This document shows positions 34,178 through 44,570 of a DNA stretch of 64,000 bases, piece by piece. Position 1 is the stretch's first letter. The number at the start of each line of letters is the position of its first letter. The notes below the pieces were generated by a model. That model saw only the letters and a program-made list of their open reading frames with translations. It was not told the origin of the DNA and did no database searches. Origin of the DNA: Lantana camara (Eukaryota > Streptophyta > Magnoliopsida > Lamiales > Verbenaceae); assembly GCA_037501455.1 (NCBI GenBank), contig CM074862.1, positions 64,139,501 through 64,203,500 of the forward strand, given 5' to 3'. A program made the translations under genes and the position numbers.

Positions 34178-36091
34178 TGTTAGGAATAGTGCCCTAGAAA
34201 GCCGATTATATATCCGCTTTGTACTTTTCCTTATTGTAATCACACACAATCTTTGAATAAAATAATGAATTGAGGCAACACTTCTTTATATGCTCTTGTT
34301 TGGTATGCATTTACTTTAGTTCTGCATGTTTGAGAACTCCCCTAATCCTGATGACTTTAGGACTCTACCATTTAGGTGAAATGGTTCATGAAACGAGCCC
34401 TATATCACATAAGTCATGATTAGTAAATTACTCCAAGCCGATGAGTCCTACAGACAGTGGGAGTGTCAACTTGACTCCTCTAAGGCTTGCTTGTGGGATC
34501 ACGCCCTTAAGAAGGACCACCTTGTTTCATGGAGGTGCAAAGTGTATAGTTGATACGTGCGTGATACATGAGGGTGCTTACTTTAATAAGTAAGTTCACC
34601 GAGGTGCCCCGTGTGAGAACATTCCTAAATGGGAAAGGAAGTTTCTATTTCAGGAAATAGAAACTTCCAGATTAGGAAATATCTCATGAGTCATTGATGT
34701 GATTAATTGATCCTTAGACTTGAGGTTCCATGTCGCTTTATGCATTAACTCTGTAGGCTTAGGTATATGCTTTAAAGGGTGTCGCCTTAGACAACTGATT
34801 TAAGGCTTATGCTGGGGCTGCACAAGTGATTCATGAAAGTGAATGAGAATCAAGAAAGGACAAACACTTGCATTTTCAAGGTGATCTCTTATTGTGTAAG
34901 TCATTCATATGCCATATGGAGTCCTTGGCCAAGGCAATAGATCAACACATCAAGAAAAGGGTTTCTTGGATTGAGATCAAATGGATATGAAATGCACTTA
35001 GCTTTAAGACCAGATTATTAGGGTTCTGATTGTTCCCTTACCCTAGATCTTGGTTGAGAGATAGTAAATAGGAGAATTGTATCTCACATGAATCAATGAC
35101 TTAAAGGTTCTGTCGAATCGAGACATTCCGATTCAGTTAGGGGTTAAACACCTGTTGCTGTACTATGGTCGTTTAATCTATGGACTGATTAATTAATTAG
35201 TGAATTAATTAATTAGGGTCACTGCTAATTGAATTGAGAACCTAGAGGGTCACACACAACAACTTGGTTACATGAGTTAAGGCTTTAAAATGATTAAACG
35301 AGTTAATCGGTCCAAAGGGGTTCCACACGTGTGAAGCACACGTGTGGGGACGTCACGTGCGTGACACGTGTCCTATATGGACATGTGTGCAATGTGCGTG
35401 TATATTTATTTATGTATTTAATAGACTTTGGTTTAATTTTGAATTAAAATGAAAGTCTTATTTTGGAGAAATAAATCTATTTAATTAATTGGGAATTAAT
35501 TAATTAGATAAGTAAGTTATTTATTTATTAATAAATAAAGTATAATATTATTCCAAAGGGTTTGGATATTTTAGCTCTCTTAAAAGATGATTTGAATTAG
35601 AATTCAAAGTCAAAGTTTAAAATTACTTGATGATCAAGTAATAAGAGAGAGGGACCAAATCCTTAGTCCATAAGGACTAGGAACGGCTGCCCCTCTCCTA
35701 TACATAGGGGAGCTCGAGCTCCCCTTAGGGCTGATCGATTTTCTTTTGGTTTATGTGTTGAACACCATCCTTTCTCCAAGATCAAATAAACCCTAGGTTA
35801 AGCCTAAACACTAACTAGATAACTAGCATCCTTACTAGTTAGATTGTAATCAAGTTGGTGGACTATCTCTAGAGAGCTTCAAGTTAGAAGTTTTAAAGAT
35901 TCGAGCTTTACCAAGGAGAGTGGATCAAGCCGCGAGAAGAGCGTTCTTGGGTGGCTTGAAACGCTTCAAGAAAGATTATTGAAAAGTAAGTTTCCAATCT
36001 CTACGAATTCGGATTCACGATTGCGAGTTTCAATCCTTTTTGTTGGAAAATTTTTAAATTTCCGCTGCTTTCTGATTCATGTTTTCCAACA
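34178..36091 (+). mobile_element. Copia-1 3' LTR
   Basis: Length is 1,914 bp, TGTTAGGAAT to TTTCCAACA. It keeps the four CACGTG motifs (35326, 35339, 35354, 35365), a TATA-like CTATACATA at about 35698, and the 18-nt palindrome after it, all of which (apart from the CACGTG motifs) the 5' LTR has lost. Confidence 0.95.
35698..35724 (+). promoter_or_regulatory. TATA-like box followed by an 18-nt perfect palindrome
   Basis: CTATACATA is followed directly by GGGGAGCTCGAGCTCCCC (35707-35724). In Copia-2 the same place has TATATATA and GGGGAGCTTAAGCTCCCC. The centre differs, CG versus TA, and both remain perfect palindromes. The location suggests the start of the transcript. Confidence 0.65.
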
Positions 36092-36096
36092 CTACC

Positions 36097-37278
36097 GAAC
36101 AATGATGAAGAAAAACCTTCCCCAGTGATAGGGTTGAGATAGAGATGGAAATGGTATTTCATAAAGTAAAGGAGTTGAAGGAGATGAAATTCTTAAGGGG
36201 GAGAGCACGACCAAGAAATGAACTTAAATTGAAGGTTGTACTTGAGGAAATACTTTAGTAGGAACAACAAAAATACGAACCACGGTGGGCACGTAAATCC
36301 TAATAATAGTGATGGGGAAAGGATGAGATGATTTTTCAGACCTAGTCCTTCAAAGTGGGGGTTAGATTACTACCCCTAGGTTGAAGACTCCCATGAGGCG
36401 TCGAAGAGATAGGTTCATTTGGGTATTCACGTGTACGTTATTTAGGTACCAAAGATAATGGTATTATCGGGGGACTTCTGACGAATTTCTTAGGTAGTCT
36501 TGAAGAAGGGGAACTTGGTCAAGTTATCTTGTTTAAAGATGATGTCAATGGGTTCCATTTAACCAAGTCACCAATGAAGGACTAAACCAGCAACTGTATA
36601 ATTGGAGATAGTGTATGAAGATAAGTTAGAGATTGAAAGCTGGGTCGTCACCTCCGAGAGGTCTATTTGAAGTACAAGGACTTCACCAGATCAAGGAAGA
36701 TAATCTGGGGGTAAGGATCAGAACATAATCAAGGATAGAATCAATCGAAGGTCTAATTTCTTTCTCAACTGGATATACGATAGAAGTATCAAAGATAAGT
36801 CAAGAATTGAGCCAGCTTTTGGGTCAGACCAAATAATTGGGCTATGAAGTTATCAACTTCAAATTTCTTGGCTACGGTGAACGGTACATAAAACATTCAT
36901 GTCATATGCATACATGCAATTTAAATTTAAATGATTTCTTAATGCTATTTGTTTTGCTAATTGAATATTTTATTGTTCCTTGATAAGGTTGTAATGGATA
37001 TTTATTATCTACCCTTGTGTGCCTTATCTGAATCTTGCTTGTTCTATTTAGCATTGTGCTACTCTTTGCGTGTGATTATTTTGTGACTCAGTTGTGTTTC
37101 TTTTATTGTTGTTCGAGAGACGGGGTTCTCTATTTGCTGCTTTTGAGAGACGGGGTTCTCTCATTGTTGTTTGAGAGACAGAGTTCTCTCATTGTTGCTT
37201 GCGAGGGACGGGGTTCTCTCATTAATTGTTTTTAGGCGAACGGTGAATCCGAGGACGGATTCTTTTAAGGGGGAGAGA
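36097..37278 (+). other. Interior of the coding-free element, second part, with polypurine tract
   Basis: No protein family is recognisable. At 37106-37223 a unit of about 28-30 bp with GAGAGACGGGGTTCTCT occurs four times (37115, 37145, 37173, 37203). The unit is itself self-complementary (GAGA...TCTC). The segment ends with a polypurine tract, AAGGGGGAGAGA (37267-37278), directly before the 3' LTR. Confidence 0.7.
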
Positions 37279-38184
37279 TGGTAACCCCCCGACTTTTCAG
37301 TCGTACAGGTATGACGTATGTGTTTTCCAATTTACGCGAATTAATTGTTTATAAGTGTTTTATATTTAATTTTATTATCAATTGTTATTATTTTATTTTA
37401 TTTTATTTTATTTTATTTCGTTAATACAGTATTTTCAAATTGATAATTAAGTGTTAATATTAATTAACTATATCTTTAATTATATTAATTAATTTCAAAA
37501 TTAAATCATTGACTCTGAGTTTTTTTTTTTTTAATTTAAAAATAGAATTTAAATTTTGTTATTTAATTTGTAATGTTATGAATTTGTTAATGTTTTGCAC
37601 GAGTGTTTTAATCGTGCTTCGTTCTCATATGATTTGATATCAACAATTCGTGAAAATTTAGTATGTCGTAGATTTATATGTTATGAACATGTCTATATGC
37701 TCGTTTCATGTTTTCGATCTCGTTTGACGTGGTAACGAATTTATTTTGAGTTGTGGAACCAAATCGGGGGCTAACGGTCAATTAGCGAACCCTTGGTTCC
37801 GTATGTGATATCTTGATATCTTCAAGTTCCGTCACCTCCCCTGAACTCTTATTGAAGATTGGGGTTCAATGGAACAAGCCTCCTATTTTTCTAAGCTCGT
37901 TTCGACCTCCGAACTTTAACCGAAACTTGTGACGTTCGCCTAAATGACCACCTCCCACTATTTTAATCATATCTTGAATCATGGTTAACCAAATTGAGCA
38001 AGGTTTGAACCCACATGACCCTTAATTAACCCTTGATCAACCAACTTGACTCTCATTTCCTTTCACACTCCAAAACCAAGCCAAAATCAGCTGCAAACCG
38101 AGACCACTTGAAGCTCCAAGAGAAACACCTTTCATTTTCACCTTTTGAGCTCATCTCTCCATCAAATCACTCCAAACTTGACAG

Positions 38185-40442
38185 GTAAGTCCATGAACAT
38201 GTTGAGAATCTTCTCTTATTTCTTATGAGCGCTTATTTTCTGATTTTAATGGAGATTTGGAAGTGTATTGGATTTATGATGAATAGTAAGGGTTTATGTC
38301 ATTTTTATGAATCTTTCATGTTTCCTTGGGATTTCTTTGAGTTTAATGCATGAAATTGGATCTTATGAACTTCTTTTAATGATATATGAACTTATCTTGC
38401 TTGGTAGTTGAGAATTGATGAGATTCCATTAATGAATTTTGTATGAAAATGTCTTCTTTTCCCTCCTTATTTTCGGCTACTGCTGCTGCGTGTTGTGTGA
38501 CTGTTTTAAGGCTTCAATTGCTGAGCATTTGTTGCCTTTCATTATCCTATTTGGTGGCTTGATTGTTGGAGGAAAGCTGGTTCATTTGTTCTCCCTGTTC
38601 TGCACGAAGAACTGTTGCCGCTGCTCTGTTTCTGCCACACTCTCCCCGGGCGGGGAAAGTTTGAATGGGAAGTGTCCCCGGGCAGGGACACCTTGTGCAG
38701 AGAGTTTCTGCATCTCCTTCCCCGGCCGGGGAAGGTTGCTTGGGGATTTTACCCGGGCGGGGAGTGTCTGCCCTGCTGCATCTTCTTTCTTTTCCAGTGT
38801 TGCTGTATGTTTGTGTGTGTGTTTATGCTTAGCTGCTACTTCTTTCTTCCTTTACTGCTGCTCGTATACGTATGTATATATACATAGTCTGCTGCTGCTA
38901 CTCTTTTATGCTATAATAGTGTATATATATATATATATTGGTGTGTGTGTGCATGGTATATATATATATATATATAATATGTATTATATTGTATATGTTG
39001 ATGCATGCATGTATATGTATATATATATATATATAGTGCGTGAGTGTATATATATATATATATATTTATTTATTTATGTGTGTGGTATTATTCATGTAGT
39101 ATATATTTAATATATATATTTTTGCATGAAATATACTTATATATATATGGTTGTATGCATGTGTATGTGTGTTTATACATATATATATATATATATATAT
39201 TTATGTATAATGTATATATTTTATATATTAAGTAATTTATTTGAAATTTTAGAATTTAATTGTTATCTATTTCGCGTTATTTAATTACCGATCATGACTT
39301 GAACGTTTTTACTTGTCTATTTTCTAATTGTAAACGTGAAATAGTACGTGTTATGATTGTCATATGAAATTCTTAGATTGTATTGATATGAAATGTAAAA
39401 TTATGAACTTGAATGAATTTGAACGCTTCCTTGAATGAATGAATTGCTTGTTTATATGCTTTAAAGGCATTAATAGTGCACATGAACGTGTTCATGACAT
39501 AATATCATCTTTTATGCATTCATATCATGTGCATAGCATTGCCGTGTCGTATGTGGCTCATATGGAGTCTTGAGTCTCACGTTTGCACTGTGTCAATTCT
39601 TTTACAGTTTTCTCCAGGGCGGACAGGTGTCGAGTTCAAAGGTTACTTTCAAGCCTTCTTTTCTTCTTGGTATTGTTCGGTAAGGTGTAACATGTAGGTT
39701 TCTCTTCTATTAGTTACAATGACCCGATATATCCCTTATGTGAAAGTTTTGAGCCAAAATATTATAAACATATATATATCGAGTCTTTCAGAAGAGTCAA
39801 GGATTTCCAACGTATAACCATTCTTTTATGAACCTTACCTATGATTTTGGTGAGTGCATGATATAAAATGAACACGGGCCCAAAAACTTACTGTATGTGG
39901 CTATCCGGGGAGGCAAGGGCCGACGGTCATCCCATACACTAGTTCCAACCAAATTTATGGCGAAACCGACCTCATTAAGGAGTTTTTGAAGAGGAAAGGC
40001 TAACCGGGCTTTGAGGATTCATGAACCTCATTAGCCACATTGATAAGATAGGTGGTCGGGCCTTGCAATCCCGTCCACCACCCGGAGGAAAAAGGTGTAA
40101 GTGTTTATGATTATGATTATGAACGGATATGTATGAATGTGAATGATCACTAATGTAAAGATTGAATTGATATGCACACACGAGGAGAAGGTTGGAAATT
40201 ATGCACGGCCCCTCGCCGGGCCATGAAACCTTATGAATGGAATGAATGAATTTGATAGTTGTAATCCCGAGCGTTGTTTTCCTTTGTTTTACCCACTTGG
40301 GAAATATCTTAAAAACCTCGTACGGGATTATAGCGTGCATGTGTGGGTGTTTAAATTCTGCGATATTATATATGTTATGCCCTGTTTTATACCCGCCAGT
40401 CTCTTATAGATTGAACCCGGCTTTGTTTTCAGTTCTTTACAG
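38185..40442 (+). promoter_or_regulatory. Candidate LTR-internal intron of LTR F
   Basis: ACTTGACAG|GTAAGT and TTCTTTACAG|G match the sites in LTR E. The acceptor has a one-base change but keeps CAG. Confidence 0.45.
38641..38765 (+). repeat. GC-rich palindrome cluster in LTR F
   Basis: Same composition as in LTR E. The 20-nt palindrome CCTTCCCCGGCCGGGGAAGG is preserved without change at 38716-38735, although the LTRs differ elsewhere. Confidence 0.85.
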
Positions 40443-41634
40443 GTTTCGGAGTGCTAGACGGGATGTTGAGTCTGTCGAGTCGTGTGGCTCAGTTGTAGTT
40501 GTTAGGAATAGTGCCCTAGAAAGCCGATTGTATATCCGCTTTATTGTAATCACAGATAATCTTTGAATGAAATAACGAATTGAGGCAACACTTCTTTATA
40601 TGCTCTTGTTTGGTATGCATTTACTTTATCTGTGCATGTATAAGAACTCCCCTAATCCTGATGACTTTAGGACTCTACCATTTAGGTGAAATGGTTCATG
40701 AAACGAGCCCTATATCACATAAGTCATGATTAGTAAATTACTCCAAGCCGATGAGTCCTACAGATAGTGGGAGTGTCAACTTGACTCCTCTAAGGCTTGC
40801 TTGTGGGATCACGCCCTTAAGAAGGACCACCTTGTTTCATGGAGGTACAAAGTGTATAGTTGATACGTGCGTGATACATGAGGGTGCTTACTTTAATAAG
40901 TAAGTTCACCGAGGTGCCCCGTGTGAGAACATTCCTAAATGGGAAAGGAAGTTTCTATTTCAGGAAATAGAAACTTCCAAATTAGGAAATATCTCATGAG
41001 TCATTGATGTGATTAATTGATCCTTAGACTTGAGGTTCCTTGTCACTTTATGAGTTAACTCTGTAGTCTTAGGTATAAGCTTTAAAGGGTGTCGCCTAAG
41101 ACAACTGATTCAAGGTTTATGTTGGGGCTGCACAAGTGATTCATGAAAGTGAATGAGAATCAAGAAAAGACCTACACTTGCATTTGCAAGGTGATCTCTT
41201 ATTGTGTAAGTCATTCATATGCCATATGGAGTCCTTGGCCAAGGTAGTAGATCAAGACATCAAGAAAGGGGTTTCTTGGATTGAGATCAAATGGATATGA
41301 AATGCACTTAGCTTTAAGACCGGATTATTAGGGTTCTGATTATTCCCTTGCCCTAGATCTTGGTTGAGAGATAGTAAGTAGGAGGATTGTATCTCACATG
41401 AATCAATGACTTAAAGGTTCTGTCGAATCCAAACATTCCAATTCAGCTAGGGGTTAAACACTTGTTGCTAGACTATGGTCGTTTAATCTGTGGACTGATT
41501 AATTAATTAGTGAATTAATTAATTAGGGTCACTGCTAATTGAATTGAGAACCTAGAGGGTCACACACAACAACTTGGTTACATGAGTTGAGGCTTGAAAA
41601 TGATTAAACGAGTTAATCAGACCAAAGGGTTCCA

Positions 41635-41676
41635 CACGTGTGAAATCACACGTGTGGGTCACGTGCGTGACACGTG
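41635..41676 (+). promoter_or_regulatory. Cluster of four CACGTG motifs in the Copia-2 LTR
   Basis: Four G-box cores occur in 42 bp, spaced 14, 11 and 11 bp. The cluster lies roughly 340 bp upstream of the TATA-like box, a plausible enhancer position. Confidence 0.75.
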
Positions 41677-42018
41677 TCCTTCATGGACGCGTGTGCATAT
41701 GCGTGAATAATTATTTGGTTAATTATTTAATAGACTTTGGTTTAATTTTGAATTAAAAAGAAAGTCTAATTTTGGAGAAAAATAATCTAGTTAAATAATT
41801 ATGAATTAATTAATTAGATAAAAATAAGTTATTTATTTTATAATAAATAAAGTATAAAATTATCCAAAAATAGTTTGGATATTTTTAGCTCTCTTGAAAG
41901 TTGATTTGAATTAGAATTCAAAGTCAAAGTTGGAGAATACTTGATGATCAAGTAATAGGAGAGAGAGGGACCAAATCCTTGCCCAACAAGGATTAGGATC
42001 GGCGCCTCTCTCCCTTGC

Positions 42019-42045
42019 CTATATATAGGGGAGCTTAAGCTCCCC
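42019..42045 (+). promoter_or_regulatory. TATA box followed by an 18-nt perfect palindrome
   Basis: CTATATATAGG is followed by GGGGAGCTTAAGCTCCCC at 42028-42045. A typical plant start site would fall some 25-35 bp after the TATA box, close to the palindrome. Confidence 0.7.
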
Positions 42046-42421
42046 TTTAGAGCTAATTGACTATTCTTTTGGTTCATGTGTTGAACACCTTCCTTTCTCC
42101 AAGATTAAATAAAGCCCTAGGTTAAGCAAGCCTAAACACTAACTAGAGAACTAGCATCCTTACAAGTTAGATTGTGATCAAGTTGGTGGACTTTCTCTAG
42201 AGACTTCAAGTTAGAAGTTTGAAGATTCGAGCTTTACCAAGGAGAGGGGATCAAGCGGCGAGAAGAGCGTTCTTGGGTGGCTTGAAATGCTTCAAGAAAG
42301 AATAAAAGAAAAGTAAGTTTTCTATCTCTACGAATTTGGATACATGATTGCGAGTCCAAGATCCTTTTGTTGGGAAAATTTTTTAAATTCCGCTACTTTC
42401 TGATTCGTGTTTTCCAACAAG

Positions 42422-42434
42422 TGGTATCAGAGCC
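42422..42434 (+). other. Primer-binding site of Copia-2, initiator tRNA-Met
   Basis: TGGTATCAGAGCC lies two bases after the 5' LTR, as in Copia-1. Confidence 0.95.
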
Positions 42435-42667
42435 ACCTCGTTAATCGTGTTTCTGATTCGTCTCAATTATTCTGAATTTGGTAGAAATTCTTAGGCTTAG
42501 ATGCGAATTAGGTATTCATGAGTTCTTTTAGAACACCTGAATTACGAAACTGTAATTTTTCTTGAATTTCTGAAACTGTTTTCTTAAATTGTGTTTTTGA
42601 AAACCATTTTGATTGAAATATGTTTAAATCGAATTTTTTAATTTTGGATTAAACCGGGTTTTGGAGA

Positions 42668-43010
42668 AAGGGACTGGGCGTGCTAGGACGTCGCACGCCC
42701 AAGCCCCATCACCGCCGCCCAGCCCTCCCGCATCGGCGCGGGAGGCATCCCGCCCGCCTAAGCGCCTTGCTCGCCTGTCCCGCTACCGTGCGGGACAGCC
42801 GCCTGTTCCTCCCGCAACCGAGTGGGAGCGCCTGCCCAGGGATGGGCGGGAATGCCTGCCCGCGCCGCTCGTCTGCGTGCAAGGGCGCGCCTGGTACGCG
42901 CACGCTGGCGGCAATCGCTGCCGGCTGTGCGCAGCGCTGGCGCGCGCCTAGCGCGTTCCTGTGTGGCGGGCGGGCGATCCCGCGTCGTCCCGTGCCCGTG
43001 TTTTCGTGTT
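42668..43010 (+). other. GC-rich patch in the Copia-2 leader
   Basis: About 340 bp rich in CGCC/GCCCG occupy the same leader position as the Copia-1 patch, with no alignment between them visible by eye. Open frames in several phases reflect composition. Confidence 0.6.
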
Positions 43011-43301
43011 TCTCGTGTTTCGTGTTTTCGGTCCTTAAAATCCCATTTAATTTTTTTTTAGTTTTATCTTTTAAAATTAGTTTTGCTAAAATAAAAATTA
43101 TTTTAAAAATTTTGATTAAATTGGGTTTTTTGAGAAATTAAGCGATTTAAATTTTGGAAAAATTACAATCTCTATTTTCTGAAAATATTGAAAGAATAAA
43201 ATTATTAATTTTCAAAAATTAATTGGAATTTTATTAGTCTATTGTTTTTCAGGTTTTATTGAAAAGGCTCTTGAACAAGAATTGCATCTAAGTCGTGTTT
43301 T

Positions 43302-44366
43302 AAGCTATTAGAGCTTAAAACGGGAATTTTAATCTATTGGAGCCTCACTTATGTGTGTACTGTTATGTGATTTATTATGTGGCTTTCCATATTTCTGTTT
43401 TTGAGGCCGGGGTATGCCCCGTGTAATTGTCTAAGGCCAATATGAAGATTGAGCCTTATTACTTTATGTCTTTTTCCTTTTATTGTAATTTGAGAGTAGA
43501 GATAGGTGGTGAGGTTTTATTTTCATTTTGGAGACAATACACCCATGGAGTAAGATGGACCACATTCAAGTAACAAGGAGGCCATAAGTGAAGACCCCTC
43601 AAAATGTTAGGGAGGGGAATCTCAATTGTAAAAATGTAATAGAGATAGGGCTAGTATTTTGTTACCGCTTTCCCTTATGTGATTTAAACTGTTTATGTGG
43701 CATGTATGTTAGAACTTGTGATTGTGGAGTGGCTCCCACATATCACGCAAAAGATAGGTAGAACCCATGATTATTACATGTTAGTATCATGCTAGGACAT
43801 GTTATCTGTTTATGTGCTTGTTTGAAATGCATTTAAGTGTACTTGCATTAATCAAGACTAATAAAATTGGATAACATATATGTTGGTGAAGTCGAACCGA
43901 ACAACTCTTCGGTTGATTCGAAAATTCCCATTAAATATTAAGCTAATTTCGAACAAATATGTATTTAAATTCGAGATGCAAATTTTGAATTAAATTCCTA
44001 GCATTCCATCAATAGGTTTTAAGTTTAGTAAGCGAAGCTAGTTATTGTCCGCGAGTCGTGGGATAGCTAGTGGAGCTTATTAGTTCTTAGTTACCTAATT
44101 GATCATTTTAAATGATCAATATTTCATGGTCAATTTTAGCAAGGGCGATGTCCGCGAGTCGTGGGTCGTTCGAACTAAGTTTTGATCGATCTTATGATTG
44201 ATGGGTCTAGCTTAACGCCTAAGTAAATGTGGATGTCGCACGAGTCGTGGGTCCATATTGAAAGATAGGTGATGCAAAAATAACTACTAAGAGTTCTAAA
44301 GGTGTTAGAATTGGTAAGTTGTACCTACCTAGGGTTCTTACTTAGAATGTCCGCGAGTCGTGGGTT
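43302..44366 (+). other. Structured leader RNA of Copia-2 with repeated-loop hairpins
   Basis: AAGCT-ATTAG-AGCTT lies at 43302. TGTCCGCGAGTCGTGGG or a close variant lies at 44046, 44149, 44234 and 44348. The four copies are enclosed by AGTTAT/ATAGCT, GGGCGA/TCGTTC, ATGTGGA/TCCATAT and GAA/TTC with TTAC/GTAA outside, each pair complementary (some G-T pairs). Confidence 0.65.
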
Positions 44367-44570
44367 CGAGGTAAAATGCCTAGGATCTTAGTACCCATTG
44401 GGAAACGTGTTCCTCTTAGATCTTTGGGAATTATAGATCATTGAAAAACAGTGGGAGCTACATTAGATTAAAGACCTTATCTTTTGTATATCGTTATAAT
44501 TCAGCATGCTCACTAGTTCTCTGTTTTACCATTTAGGTCGTAGATTCTGTGATTCTCTACGTGTTTTGAA

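Larger units (their letters stand above)
26648..36091 (+). mobile_element. Copia-1: Ty1/copia retrotransposon with both LTRs, decayed
   Basis: It starts TGTTAGGAATAGTGC and ends GTTTTCCAACA, with CTACC on both sides (26643-26647 and 36092-36096). Order: 5' LTR 26648-28253, primer site, 2.2 kb leader, gag-pol 30472-34161, polypurine tract AAGTGGGAGA, 3' LTR 34178-36091. It is inserted in the interior of the coding-free element and is the same family as Copia-2. The 5' LTR has two deletions, and the coding region has several stops and deletions. Confidence 0.95.
21149..40499 (+). mobile_element. Coding-free long-LTR element (LARD-like, chromovirus-type), split by Copia-1 and cut by Copia-2
   Basis: It consists of a 5' LTR at 21149-24778, a tRNA-Met primer site, an interior in two parts (24779-26647 and 36097-37278), a polypurine tract and a 3' LTR from 37279. 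Removing Copia-1 leaves an interior of about 3 kb without recognisable gag, protease, RT or integrase. The last bases before the polypurine tract (GAGGACGGATTCTTTTAAGG) resemble the pol end of Del/Tekay-type chromoviruses. This suggests a deletion derivative moved by the enzymes of a relative. The element lies inside the LINE. Its left flank is GGCAA; the right flank is lost. Confidence 0.75.
37279..40499 (+). mobile_element. 3' LTR (F) of the coding-free element, truncated
   Basis: It starts TGGTAACCCCCCGAC and follows LTR E to the position equivalent to about 24372, where Copia-2 interrupts it. The last 0.4 kb is absent from the window, lost with the end of Copia-2. It contains TA/TG microsatellites at 38920-39230. 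Confidence 0.9.
40500..42419 (+). mobile_element. Copia-2 5' LTR
   Basis: Length is 1,920 bp, TGTTAGGAATAGTGC to TTTTCCAACA, complete. CACGTG occurs at 41635, 41649, 41660 and 41671. Compared with its own 3' LTR it lacks about 14 bp near 40540. Confidence 0.95.
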
